In this document: positions 54,930 to 63,557 of the stretch, piece by piece
Position numbering within the stretch: position 1 is the stretch's first letter
How the letters are laid out: each line of letters begins with the position of its first letter
Source: Thalassotalea sp.
Lineage (GTDB): Bacteria; Pseudomonadota; Gammaproteobacteria; Enterobacterales; Alteromonadaceae
Reading direction: 5' to 3'
NCBI GenBank assembly: GCA_029237915.1
Contig: JAQWHD010000016.1
Coordinates: 1 to 64,000 of the forward strand
DNA: 64,000 bases
Translations under genes and position numbers: made by a program
Notes under the pieces: model-generated
What the model saw: the letters and a program-made list of their open reading frames with translations, nothing else
Databases searched by the model: none
What the model was told of the DNA's origin: nothing

Positions 54930-54970
54930 TTTCTAGTTTCTAGTTTTAGCTTCTAGTTTCTCATTTTAGC
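54930..54970. repeat. Second heptamer repeat array (degenerate TTTCTAG)
   Basis: TTTCTAG twice (54930-54943), then TTTTAGC, TTCTAG, TTTCTCA and TTTTAGC (54964-54970). As at 37262-37317, the final TTTTAGC contains the complement of the TAA stop of the neighbouring minus-strand gene. Confidence 0.9.
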
Positions 54971-55619
54971 TTCTTCGATAGCGCATATGTAAAATTTGTA
55001 CCCGCTCTACATAGGTTTTTGTTTCAGCATATGGAGGTACGCCTCCATATCTTTTTACCGCACCTTCTCCTGCATTATAAGCGGCAGCGACTAATTCGAT
55101 GTTGCCGCGATACTTCTTAAATAGTTTGGCTAAATGCTTAGTGCCACCTTGGATATTTTGTTTAGCAACGAACGAGTCTTTAACACCTAATTCTTTTGCC
55201 GTAGCCGGCATTAATTGCATTAAACCTTGGGCGCCAACTTTTGATAAAGCGCGTTCTTTAAAGTGAGATTCAGCGTGAATTATTGCCCTGATTAACGCAG
55301 GTTCAACATTATAAGTAAATGCCATTTCATCAATAATGGAGGCGAAAGCTTTAGTATTTAACGGGGTTTTATACCAATTAACCATAGAGCTGACATTACA
55401 GGCAAAACAACCAACTTTAACCAGTTTGTATTGCACACCTTGCGGCTCAACGTCGCTAAATGAAGGCACACCCGACTTAGATCTGTATTTATAAACTAAG
55501 GTATCGGCAGCAAAGCTAGGCATAGAAAAAACACAAGCCCAGGCTGAAGCCAAAAGTAAGCGACGGTATGGAATATTCGAGGTAGTGATGCTTTGGTTGT
55601 TAATGTATTGCATGCTCAT
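54966..55619 (-). CDS. Soluble lytic transglycosylase (SLT/GEWL domain)
   Basis: Periplasmic peptidoglycan-cleaving enzyme of 217 residues. After a signal segment (RRLLLASAWACVFSMPSFA) comes a short beta-rich region (VYKYRSKSGVPSFSDVEP, the DUF4124-like motif), then the lysozyme-like domain with catalytic Glu in IIHAESHF, GAQGLMQLMPATAKELGV and AAYNAGEGAVKRYGGVPPYAET. The N-terminus before the signal peptide is longer than usual (about 18 residues) and the chosen ATG has no good ribosome binding site, so translation may begin later. Stop codon lies within a heptamer repeat. Confidence 0.9.
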   Translation of the reverse strand: MSMQYINNQSITTSNIPYRRLLLASAWACVFSMPSFAADTLVYKYRSKSGVPSFSDVEPQGVQYKLVKVGCFACNVSSMVNWYKTPLNTKAFASIIDEMAFTYNVEPALIRAIIHAESHFKERALSKVGAQGLMQLMPATAKELGVKDSFVAKQNIQGGTKHLAKLFKKYRGNIELVAAAYNAGEGAVKRYGGVPPYAETKTYVERVQILHMRYRRS

Positions 55620-55695
55620 ATTATTGTTATTAAATTAGTATTATTGCTCTTGCTATAACATTGAGTATAGCAATTAAATTACTGTGTAATCTCAT

Positions 55696-55854
55696 TTAAA
55701 GTGATTCATTAGTGTTGGCTTTATTTTTAAAGTCAGCTAGAACTATTTCTAGGGCGGCTACAGCGGTTTCGGTAGAGACATTGTTTTCTTCTAGTAGCTG
55801 GATTAGATCCACGGCGAGAAGCACATGTTTTGGTGCGTTTTTTAACGAAGACAT
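55696..55854 (-). CDS. DUF2496/YbaM-like small protein
   Basis: A 52-residue protein. Its first half, SSLKNAPKHVLLAVDLIQLL, matches the pattern of E. coli YbaM (LENAPxxVxLAVDLIxLLE), and the rest (EENNVSTETAVAALEIVLAD) continues the same predicted helices. AAGG lies 6-9 nt upstream of the ATG. Function unknown. It is divergent from the DUF2986 gene. Confidence 0.8.
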   Translation of the reverse strand: MSSLKNAPKHVLLAVDLIQLLEENNVSTETAVAALEIVLADFKNKANTNESL

Positions 55855-55961
55855 AGTTTGCCTTATTTAAATGATTATAGTTCTGATATACTTACGTTAC
55901 CGAAACAAGGAACAAATATCTACAGCGTTAATGTTGTAGAGTAAACACAAGTGATATTGTT

Positions 55962-56117
55962 ATGAACCGCAAAAAGAAAATAAACTCAATTTTAAAAGCC
56001 AAACTTAAAAAAGCTAACGCTAAATTAAGTAATTCAAACAAAGAGCGTTATATCTCAAAGGCTGAACGTGCAAAGCTAGAAGCGGCTGAACAAGAGAATT
56101 CAGAAACCGCATCATAA
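55962..56117 (+). CDS. DUF2986 small basic protein
   Basis: A 51-residue, Lys-rich helical protein beginning MNRKKKINSILKAKLKKANAK and containing ERYISKAERAKLEA, the typical DUF2986 pattern. The family is common in Alteromonadales and Vibrionales and has no known function; the charge suggests RNA or ribosome association (inference). It is followed by an imperfect CAGAAAC/GTTTCTG hairpin. Confidence 0.82.
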   Translation: MNRKKKINSILKAKLKKANAKLSNSNKERYISKAERAKLEAAEQENSETAS

Positions 56118-56157
56118 GCAGTTTCTGTTAGATGTTCAAATCCGAATTGAGTTGCGA

Positions 56158-57267
56158 TTAACTGCTTTTCACCACATCAATAAACTTATCTAAATCTGCA
56201 GCATCATTATATATGTGAGGTGACACTCGCATTCCTAAGTGCCTTGCATCAACGCTTATATTATTATTTGCCAGAGCCGACAGAATACTTTGTTGTTTAT
56301 CTTTAAAGTCTAAAATCATGGTGCCACTGCGTTTATCATGCGCAATAGGTGAGACTAATTGCTCACTAAACTCAGCGACTACTTTATCTATCATTGCCTG
56401 ATTATGAGCTCTGATCACACCTGAGCCCAGCTTAGCAAAGTAATTAATACTGTGAGTACTTAATGCAAACGGCGCGATTGATGGCGTGCCACCCCAAAAC
56501 ATCATAGCTGAGTCTTGATATTTAAAATTATGGATATCAAATTCAAACGGATTTTCATGAGAAAACCAACCGACATCTTTCGGCTGACATAATGCTATTT
56601 GCTTCGGGTTAACCCATAAATAAGCCGAGCCAGGGCCTCCACATAACCATTTAACACTAGAGCCAAGCATAAAGTCAGGTTGTTGCTTACTTAAATCTAA
56701 TGGGATCACACCCGCCGATTGGGCAATATCTAAAATAGAGAGCGAATTGTTGCTTCTGGTTAATTCTAATAATTGTGATACTGGCGCAAGCTGACCGGTA
56801 TTTGAGTAAGCATTGCTAATAAATACCAAATCAACATCTGCAGTTAAATGTTCAGACCAAACATTGAGATCGGTAATATCTAACTCTTTATTGATAAAGC
56901 GAATAATTGCGCAATCAGGTAATGACTTTTGTAGAGCAAAGCCCATACTTGGAAAATCGGCTTCACTCATTAACACCACAATGTTGTTTGACTGTAATCG
57001 AGCATGAGCCATTACTATTTTAGTTAGCGCACTGGACAAGTTTACTTGTGGACAAAAATCATCGGCATTAGCGTTAAATAAACGAGCTAGAGCAGACTTA
57101 AAGTTCTCTATGATAGCTAGCCAGTCACCCCAAGGTTCACGGCCACTTTCTTGCCAAGGGGCTAAAAAGCTATCTTTAAAGGCTTGCTCAGTAGTTTTTA
57201 ATGGACGGCCAACTGAATGGTTGAGCAAGTAACAGCTATCCGCTAGTAAAAAATCATCTTTGTACAT
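56158..57267 (-). CDS. Kynureninase-like PLP-dependent enzyme (aminotransferase class V fold)
   Basis: A fold-type I PLP enzyme of 369 residues most like kynureninase (hydrolysis of L-kynurenine to anthranilate and alanine). Visible signatures: N-terminal LLNHSVGRPL, PLP-ring Asp180 in LDIAQSAG, Schiff-base Lys206 in GSSVKWLCGGPGSAYLWV, and WFSHENPFEF. It is shorter than classical KynU (about 410-420). It is the second gene of an operon, 10 nt after the PrnB-like gene, so its substrate is likely the product of that enzyme. It could also be a cysteine-lyase-like relative; kynureninase activity is not proven. Confidence 0.82.
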   Translation of the reverse strand: MYKDDFLLADSCYLLNHSVGRPLKTTEQAFKDSFLAPWQESGREPWGDWLAIIENFKSALARLFNANADDFCPQVNLSSALTKIVMAHARLQSNNIVVLMSEADFPSMGFALQKSLPDCAIIRFINKELDITDLNVWSEHLTADVDLVFISNAYSNTGQLAPVSQLLELTRSNNSLSILDIAQSAGVIPLDLSKQQPDFMLGSSVKWLCGGPGSAYLWVNPKQIALCQPKDVGWFSHENPFEFDIHNFKYQDSAMMFWGGTPSIAPFALSTHSINYFAKLGSGVIRAHNQAMIDKVVAEFSEQLVSPIAHDKRSGTMILDFKDKQQSILSALANNNISVDARHLGMRVSPHIYNDAADLDKFIDVVKSS

Positions 57268-57277
57268 TATGAGCGCC

Positions 57278-58447
57278 TTAACTTAACGTTGCTTTTAAGG
57301 TATTTATATCATCAAAACGGGTACGTATGTCACCTCGCTTTGTTGCTGCGCGTCTGTCTTTTAGCTTTTCTAAAGAGTCAATAAGCACATGTAAAGGTGG
57401 TCCACTTGCCGTTACTTTAGACATGTGTTGTTGTCCCATTGTGGTGGCGGCTTGTGCGATATACTTTTTAACTAATTGTTCATGATGCTGAATGGCGGTG
57501 GCACCGTGTAATTTGCATACATCTAAAAATAAACTTAAATTCTCTTGATACCAACTTTGCGTATGACAATTACTTGCTGCTAAAAAGTCGTCCATTATGC
57601 TTGTTCTGCGCATACAATCTCGTAATATCAATTGATCTTCAGGCATCATAAATAAAAATTTATCTACTAACATTTGCGAATAGGAAGGCTCATTGGCAGA
57701 GCACAAACCCAGTTGTAAATCGAGTACATTAATTCCGGCAAAATCACCAGCATTGGCGCCACGATATACTTCTTTACCGACACGATAAGGTTTGTAATAG
57801 GGGCGAACTTGATAGAAAAAAGCGTCAGTATCAAGCTTATTGAATAGTTGCTTATTTGAGTCGATAACGTCAATTAGGGCTTGCTTGGCAACTTTCAATA
57901 AATCGGCTGCAATAGGGTGAGAAATACCTAATGGTTGGATTTTTATTAATGCATCTGCCGCTCGTTTATAAGCTAAAATGCCTTTAGTGTTGTAATCAAT
58001 AAAGATCTCTTCAGCATCTAAATCGGTAAAACGTTTATAGGTGCCATTAACGGCTTTGTTGTGTGTGGTTAAATGAGCAGTAGCAAAACGTGGCGTAACA
58101 CCAATTGATGCGCCTATGTGCATGGCAAGTGCCGAAGCCTCTGTTAGTGGAGAGGTGCGCTCGCGTGAAGGCTCGGTAATTTCATGGCGACGACACGCCG
58201 CCATATAAAGGCCGACATTACCTAATAAATCAAATGCATTGTCAAAGCCGTTATCGGTATTACCTTCGGCTAATAAAGGGTGGATCAACTCTTCCCCTTC
58301 ATGTTGTAGTTGTTGTTTTAATTCTTCACCAACGTTTTCTACATTGGCTTTATCTTCTTGTGCCCAATAAATCGTTTCTAGTTCACTGTTTATTTTGCAA
58401 AAATTCCCTCTGATCCATTGATCAAAAGCTCGTGAGTTTGCCGTCAT
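57278..58447 (-). CDS. PrnB-like (DUF1864) haem enzyme of the tryptophan/indoleamine dioxygenase superfamily
   Basis: A 389-residue protein resembling PrnB, the pyrrolnitrin-pathway enzyme that rearranges (chloro)tryptophan and shares the IDO/TDO haem fold. Supporting segments: GLYMAACRRHE, the strong FFYQVRPYYKPYRVGKEVYRGANAGD, VLDLQLGLCS, and the C-terminal VTASGPPLHVLIDSLEKL. By alignment from memory, the haem-ligand His is probably His322 (QHHEQLVKKY). In an operon with the kynureninase-like gene, and divergent from an Lrp-type regulator. Oxidative opening of the indole ring of tryptophan is an inference from this context. It is not a classical KynA. Confidence 0.75.
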   Translation of the reverse strand: MTANSRAFDQWIRGNFCKINSELETIYWAQEDKANVENVGEELKQQLQHEGEELIHPLLAEGNTDNGFDNAFDLLGNVGLYMAACRRHEITEPSRERTSPLTEASALAMHIGASIGVTPRFATAHLTTHNKAVNGTYKRFTDLDAEEIFIDYNTKGILAYKRAADALIKIQPLGISHPIAADLLKVAKQALIDVIDSNKQLFNKLDTDAFFYQVRPYYKPYRVGKEVYRGANAGDFAGINVLDLQLGLCSANEPSYSQMLVDKFLFMMPEDQLILRDCMRRTSIMDDFLAASNCHTQSWYQENLSLFLDVCKLHGATAIQHHEQLVKKYIAQAATTMGQQHMSKVTASGPPLHVLIDSLEKLKDRRAATKRGDIRTRFDDINTLKATLS

Positions 58448-58462
58448 ATCTGTCTCTGATAT

Positions 58463-58474
58463 TTATTATAATAA
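58463..58474. promoter_or_regulatory. Palindrome TTATTATAATAA (operator candidate 1)
   Basis: A perfect 12-bp palindrome 16 nt upstream of the PrnB-like start codon. It has the same TTATT-NN-AATAA frame as the site at 58528-58539, centre-to-centre 65 bp. Confidence 0.45.
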
Positions 58475-58527
58475 TACGCTGATGTTAACAGAGTGTGGGC
58501 GCGTTATTTTGTCAATTAATAGTAAAT

Positions 58528-58539
58528 TTATTCGAATAA
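58528..58539. promoter_or_regulatory. Palindrome TTATTCGAATAA (operator candidate 2)
   Basis: A perfect 12-bp palindrome in the middle of the divergent intergenic region; likely target of the Lrp/AsnC protein encoded just to its right. Confidence 0.5.
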
Positions 58540-58589
58540 TTAGCGTATTGTGCTATTTTAAGTGGATAAATTAGAGAATATAACTCAGA

Positions 58590-59063
58590 GTGTGTTTTTT
58601 GTATAAATTGGATAGTAAAGATAAAGCTATTGTTGAAATATTACAAAAGCAAGGGCGTATATCTATTTCAGATTTAGCCCAGCAAGTAAGTTTATCTGAT
58701 AAGCCTTGTTTGCGTAGAGTAAAGAAACTAGAGCAGAGCGGCGTTATTGAAGGTTACAGCGCCATTATAAATAGGCGGGCAGTAGATCACAGTGTACTGG
58801 TTTATGCATTTGTACGTTTAGCTGCTAACACTGATACTCTAGCGCAAAAATTTGAGCAAACCTTAGTCGATTTAGAGCATGTTTTAGAATGCTCGGTAGT
58901 GACAGGATCTTATGACTACTTGTTAAAGATCGTAGCTGAGGATCTAGAAAGCTATGAGAGCTTTGTTAAAAAATCATTGGGCAGATTAGATTTTATTTCA
59001 ACCATTGAATCGACTGTGGTGTTAAAGCAAACATTTTCACGCACCACCTTACCCATTAAATAG
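58590..59063 (+). CDS. Lrp/AsnC family transcriptional regulator
   Basis: An amino-acid-responsive regulator of about 157 residues: N-terminal winged helix-turn-helix (LDSKDKAIVEILQKQGRISISDLAQQVSLSDKPCLRRVKKLEQSG), and RAM ligand-binding domain (VLVYAFVRLA, VTGSYDYLLKIVAEDLESYESFV). Divergent from the PrnB-like/kynureninase operon, which it probably controls in response to an amino acid such as tryptophan or kynurenine. There is no ATG: translation may begin at GTG 58590 or, with better GAG spacing, at TTG 58599, giving the family-like N-terminus MYKLDSKD. Confidence 0.93.
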   Translation: MCFLYKLDSKDKAIVEILQKQGRISISDLAQQVSLSDKPCLRRVKKLEQSGVIEGYSAIINRRAVDHSVLVYAFVRLAANTDTLAQKFEQTLVDLEHVLECSVVTGSYDYLLKIVAEDLESYESFVKKSLGRLDFISTIESTVVLKQTFSRTTLPIK

Positions 59064-59102
59064 CAGTTATTTAATGGAGAAAGCGGGGCGTGCTAGCATT
59101 TG

Positions 59103-61049
59103 TTAAGCTGACTTTTTGGTTTTTGCCGGCGCTTTTCTTTTATAGCTACTATTGTTTTTACGCTTGAATTTAGGTTTGTTGGCAAGCTTAGGAAAATGCA
59201 CTAACGGCTGCTCACTCGCTTGTTTTATCATGCTGCTGATAGTTGTAAGCAAAGGTGACATAAAGTTTTGGTAGCTTGCTTGTTTGTCACAAATTGCATT
59301 GAGTGTTGATTCCCAATGAGCGGTCATATCAGGTAGTGTGGCTTGCTCGGGTAGAGCTTTTATTAACGAACTGCCGACTTCGGTTGCTTTAATTTTTTTA
59401 CCTTGGCGAACTAAATATCCCCGTTTAAATAACAGCTCAATAATACCGGCACGCGTTGCTTCTGTACCTAAACCATCGGTATCTTTTAAGACTTTCTTTA
59501 TTTCGGCATCGCGGACAAATTTAGCAATACCTGTCATTGCCGCAAGTAATGTTGCATCGGTGTAATCTTGCGGGGGCTGAGTGTTTTTTTCTACTACTTC
59601 ACCGTAATTACACTGCAATATATCGCCTTTTTGCAGCTGTGGCAGCAATTGTGATTCGGTGTTAGCCGCTTTACTGTCAGCCGATTTTCTTTTAAAAAGA
59701 GCTTTCCAGCCTTCAACTATAGGTACTTTGCTGTTTACCTTAAATAAGCCATTTTCAATGGTCAGCGTAACTTTGGTTTGGGCGTATTGGTAAGCCGGAT
59801 AAAACTGAGCTAAATATTGAGTTACGATCATTTGATAAATATTTTGTTCAAATGAATTCAAGTTACTCTGACCCCTTGATTTTTCGGTGGGGATTATTGC
59901 ATGGTGGGCGCTAACTTTACTGTCGTTCCAGGCTTTACTTTTTATGCTCAAGTCGGCGTTTTTGGCAAACACTGAAAATGGCAGATCTGCTTGTGCTAAG
60001 TTACTTACAATTGCTGTTGCTTGCGATAATTGTTCTGTTGGTAAATAGCGGCAATCTGAACGCGGGTAAGTTATTAATTTGTGCTTTTCATATAAACTTT
60101 GGCATACATCGAGCACTAACTTGGCATTCATAGAAAAGCGATTAGCTGCATCTATTTGTAATGCTGATAAGTTATAAGGTAGCGGTGCAAACTGTTTTTT
60201 TTGTTCTTGTTTTAACTCAGTAACAACTGCTGGTTTATTGTTTATTCGCCCGGCTACATTTTCTGCTAGGGCTTTTACTAGTACTCTGCCTTCTTCATCC
60301 ATATAAGGTTGGCAAGCTTCGGATGGCTGCCACTTGGCGGTGAAAGATTGTTTATTGCTATCTTCTATATGGGCGCTAACTTCATAGAAAGGCTTGCTGA
60401 CAAAGTTGTTTATATCATTGTCACGTTGTACCACTAAACCAAGTATTGGGGTTTGCACCCGGCCAACGGATAACACGCCATTAAAACCTGATTTTTTGCC
60501 CATGATGGTATAGGCACGAGTAAGATTGAGTCCATATAACCAATCAGCTCTTGAGCGGGCAAGTGCCGATACCGAAAGCGGCATAAATTCACTGTTCGGT
60601 TTTAATGAATTTAATGAGCGTTTAACCGCAGGTAAATTTAAATCACTGATTAATAAGCGCTGCACACTTGCTTTCTTTTTGGCGCTAACTTTTAAATAAT
60701 CAATGACTTCATCAACTAATAGTTGACCTTCTCGGTCAGGATCGCCGGCATGAATAATATGATCACACTGCTTTACCAGTTTTCTTAACACGGTTAGCTG
60801 CGAGCGAGTTTGTGTTTTTGGTTTTAGCTGCCAAACATCGGGCACAATAGGTAAGTGTGCCATGTCCCATTTTTTGAATTTATCATCATAAGCGTCTGGT
60901 TCAACTTGCTCGAGTATATGCCCAATACACCAACTCACAATGTCGCCATTGCCAACTTCAATATAGCCTTGTTGTTTTTTATGTGGTTTAGGTAAGGCGT
61001 CGGCGATAGCGCGGCCTAAGCTGGGTTTCTCGGCAATGTATAACTTCAA
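59103..61049 (-). CDS. topB: DNA topoisomerase III
   Basis: Type IA topoisomerase that decatenates DNA through a transient 5'-phosphotyrosine. TOPRIM core: KLYIAEKPSLGRAIADALP and HAGDPDREGQLLVDE; active Tyr in KLITYPRSDCRYLP. With the TTG at 61049 as start, the protein has 648 residues and the Tyr is residue 328, the same as in E. coli TopB, which supports this start over an upstream GTG (61058). The tail is basic (KLANKPKFKRKNNSSYKRK). Not in an operon with the neighbouring lipoprotein genes. Confidence 0.96.
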   Translation of the reverse strand: MKLYIAEKPSLGRAIADALPKPHKKQQGYIEVGNGDIVSWCIGHILEQVEPDAYDDKFKKWDMAHLPIVPDVWQLKPKTQTRSQLTVLRKLVKQCDHIIHAGDPDREGQLLVDEVIDYLKVSAKKKASVQRLLISDLNLPAVKRSLNSLKPNSEFMPLSVSALARSRADWLYGLNLTRAYTIMGKKSGFNGVLSVGRVQTPILGLVVQRDNDINNFVSKPFYEVSAHIEDSNKQSFTAKWQPSEACQPYMDEEGRVLVKALAENVAGRINNKPAVVTELKQEQKKQFAPLPYNLSALQIDAANRFSMNAKLVLDVCQSLYEKHKLITYPRSDCRYLPTEQLSQATAIVSNLAQADLPFSVFAKNADLSIKSKAWNDSKVSAHHAIIPTEKSRGQSNLNSFEQNIYQMIVTQYLAQFYPAYQYAQTKVTLTIENGLFKVNSKVPIVEGWKALFKRKSADSKAANTESQLLPQLQKGDILQCNYGEVVEKNTQPPQDYTDATLLAAMTGIAKFVRDAEIKKVLKDTDGLGTEATRAGIIELLFKRGYLVRQGKKIKATEVGSSLIKALPEQATLPDMTAHWESTLNAICDKQASYQNFMSPLLTTISSMIKQASEQPLVHFPKLANKPKFKRKNNSSYKRKAPAKTKKSA

Positions 61050-61086
61050 AGTAAACACTCATAATTGAACACTTTGCTTATAATAT

Positions 61087-61119
61087 AATAAGACTGTGTT
61101 TTTATACAGTCTTATTTTT
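61087..61119. terminator. Hairpin between the LPP20 and topB genes
   Basis: AATAAGACTGT (61087-61097) / ACAGTCTTATT (61106-61116), 11-bp stem with an 8-nt loop. T5 follows on the plus strand, an A/T-rich tract on the minus strand. Probably terminates the minus-strand lipoprotein operon. Confidence 0.6.
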
Positions 61120-61150
61120 GAAGTAAATGAGGTGTCTAACTTATAAGGTT

Positions 61151-62152
61151 TTAATAATGTTGAGTCGGTTGGGTGCTTAATAACTCAATTAGATAATCAG
61201 GTAATTTTACGCTGATTTGGTCTTGCAAACGAGTATCAAGTAGTTGCTCTTCTTTGGCTGATATTTTGATTGGCCAGCGCTTTGAGCTGATCACAGTATC
61301 GCCATCCATAATGCTTAAATCGTAGCTACCACGTAGCCAATACCATTGATTAGTAAAGGTTGGATCGATAGTGTCTAGTTTTGCTTTTAAAGTTAAATTT
61401 GATTGCTCGGCATGTGGTATGCCTAACTGTCCTAAAGCCGATTGTAAAACGTTATTACTGCGCTCACTTTCGGCTTTGGTTGCCACTTTTAACTCTGCTA
61501 ATGAATGTTTAATTAAGGTTTCTATTTCTTTGCTACTGGTTTTATTAACAATACCTTGATTAGCAACTTGTACTAATTGTTTGTTAGCTACTTCTCTTTT
61601 TATTTGTTCGCTGCGAGCTTGACGCAAAGCGGTTAATGCGAGTACCACATTAGGTGCTTTGTTACTGCTAAAGCTGATTAATGCTTGGGTATTTTTATCT
61701 GCATTCCTAATGGTTTGAGTTAGATGTCTTGCCGCTTTTTGCTTTACTAAAACCGCTAAGGCGTAATACTCGCCAGTAGGGCTCTGCCAGGTTTCCTTAA
61801 CTATCGCACCTTGTAATTCTAACTCTGTATTGGTCACTATGTTACGTGATAGCTCTTGCGTAGTTGTGGTTTGCATACCTGCAAGTGAACTTGTACTAAT
61901 GGCACTGGTTAAATCTGAGGTATCAGCTTCGATTTCAACGGTAAATATCTTCGCTAGGTTAGCTAAGGCTACATTTGACGCTCTATCTCGTTGTGTTGAT
62001 TGACCAACAGCGGTTAAATATTGAGTGCTAGAATAGGCGCTGTCAGGAGAGTTTATCCAGCTTGGAGGTGTTGTCTGATCATTACTGCTACATGCAGCGA
62101 GTAAGAAGCTACAAAATAGAATATGCAAAGTTAGTTTTAACTGATGTTTCAT
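61151..62152 (-). CDS. LPP20 family lipoprotein
   Basis: Outer-membrane lipoprotein (333 residues; lipobox LAAC, Cys21) with the LPP20 pattern: PPSWINSPDSAYSSTQYLTAVGQSTQRDRASNVALANLAKIF, then the SRNIVTNTELELQGAIVKETWQSPTGEYYALAVL segment. It is the third gene of a conserved cluster with a COG3014 lipoprotein and LpoB. Location at the cell envelope is clear; the role is unknown. Confidence 0.87.
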   Translation of the reverse strand: MKHQLKLTLHILFCSFLLAACSSNDQTTPPSWINSPDSAYSSTQYLTAVGQSTQRDRASNVALANLAKIFTVEIEADTSDLTSAISTSSLAGMQTTTTQELSRNIVTNTELELQGAIVKETWQSPTGEYYALAVLVKQKAARHLTQTIRNADKNTQALISFSSNKAPNVVLALTALRQARSEQIKREVANKQLVQVANQGIVNKTSSKEIETLIKHSLAELKVATKAESERSNNVLQSALGQLGIPHAEQSNLTLKAKLDTIDPTFTNQWYWLRGSYDLSIMDGDTVISSKRWPIKISAKEEQLLDTRLQDQISVKLPDYLIELLSTQPTQHY

Positions 62153-62225
62153 AGTATTTCCTTTATATATACTTTCTTATAGCTGTATTTGATAAATTTA
62201 TCCATTTAAGACTAAATGGCGAAAC

Positions 62226-63551
62226 TTAATAAATCGATTTGTCTTGCTGGTAATGAAAGAGTTTGTCACTAATGCTACTGGTTAAAATAACGTGTTTACT
62301 ACCTGCTGTTAACTCGATTTTGCGCTTGGCTAATTTGCGAGCGCGTATCGATACATTTTCTTCATTAGTTGATACATACGCGTATTGAATAGATGCCGGT
62401 AACATGTTCCAGCTACGCACGTCTGCCGATTCGCTTAATACTGTGGCCACGTTCATAAGAAAACCTGCTAGAGGATCTTTTTTCTCAGCATTTTTTACCG
62501 CATCATATTTTATGACTGCCCTTGCCGTTGTCGCTAGTAATATTGCTGGATACTCAGCGTCTAGATCTTCTCTGGCAAGTACGTCAACACTTTCAATCTC
62601 AGTGGTGCGGATATCTTGTTCACCAACATCTATATCTGCACTGCCAATACTTCGAGCCACATTTGGGTAAGAGGGCATTGCGATACGAACTAACTGGTCA
62701 TTACGATTATCGTGATAACTAGGCACCATAATAGAAACTTCTTTTTTACTGGTTACTACACTGTCAAAATGTATAAAGTATAAGTTGCTGTTGTTTGCTG
62801 CGGTTAACTCGTTAATTTGTTCATCACTTATGGCGAATTCGGTTTTATATTGATCGAATTGATCGAGTACACCTAGTTCTTTACTTAACCGAGTTAATGA
62901 TAACTTTATATCGTCAGTTAAAGGCGCACCGCGAGCTTGCATTAATTCTGCGGCAAATTTATAACTGATAAATGCATTATCTTGCTCATCTAGTAACTCA
63001 TAAATAATCGCTGAAATAACATGGGCACTGGCCAGTTGCCCGGAGTTTGAATCTTTTTTTATTAACTTTTTCATCATGATGTCGGCTTGCAATATTTCAA
63101 CACAGGCGGCATCAGGGTCATCGTTAAATAAATAAGACAAGGCTAAAATATTATGTACCATAACCAAATCGGAAGGTGTACCAGAGTAACTTCGCATGGT
63201 TTCATTTACGGTTGCTGCGCCAATATTTTCAGAGAAAGATGTGGCAAAGAGTATTGCCATTTCATCTTTAGCTAAAGTTAATGATGTTATGGCTGCAGGG
63301 TAGTCTTGCGATAAAAATTGCAAAGTCCCAATATTTAAATTAAATAAAGGGCGATCCCTTTCTTCAGGCTTCAACGTTTGGATCTGGGTAAGAACTGCTT
63401 CAGGTGAGTTGGTATTTAAAGATTGCGATAATAGGTTTACTTTTTTATGGGTGACACTACAGCCTGAAAGTATTAACAGAGCAAATAGTAAAAAAAATCG
63501 GTAGCTAATAAAAGAGGGCAGAAAAGATCTTCTGCCCATAGTAATACTCAT
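62226..63551 (-). CDS. COG3014 family TPR-like lipoprotein
   Basis: A lipoprotein (lipobox ILSGC) of about 440 residues with alpha-helical repeats in the first half (FNLNIGTLQFLSQDYPAAITSLTLA, ALSYLFNDDPDAACVEI, AHVISAIIYELLDEQDNAFISYKFA) and a beta-rich second half. COG3014 proteins are encoded next to LPP20 and LpoB genes in many marine Gammaproteobacteria. Several starts are possible (GTG 63557, ATG 63551, ATG 63539); all leave the signal peptide intact. It lies immediately after lpoB, so the three are surely co-transcribed. Function unknown. Confidence 0.82.
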   Translation of the reverse strand: MSITMGRRSFLPSFISYRFFLLFALLILSGCSVTHKKVNLLSQSLNTNSPEAVLTQIQTLKPEERDRPLFNLNIGTLQFLSQDYPAAITSLTLAKDEMAILFATSFSENIGAATVNETMRSYSGTPSDLVMVHNILALSYLFNDDPDAACVEILQADIMMKKLIKKDSNSGQLASAHVISAIIYELLDEQDNAFISYKFAAELMQARGAPLTDDIKLSLTRLSKELGVLDQFDQYKTEFAISDEQINELTAANNSNLYFIHFDSVVTSKKEVSIMVPSYHDNRNDQLVRIAMPSYPNVARSIGSADIDVGEQDIRTTEIESVDVLAREDLDAEYPAILLATTARAVIKYDAVKNAEKKDPLAGFLMNVATVLSESADVRSWNMLPASIQYAYVSTNEENVSIRARKLAKRKIELTAGSKHVILTSSISDKLFHYQQDKSIY

Positions 63552-63557
63552 TAACAC

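Noticed and set aside
57278-58447. Classical tryptophan 2,3-dioxygenase (kynA)
   Set aside because: The gene sits beside a kynureninase-like gene, but the 389-residue sequence lacks the TDO signatures I know and matches PrnB-type segments (RPYYKPYRVG) instead.
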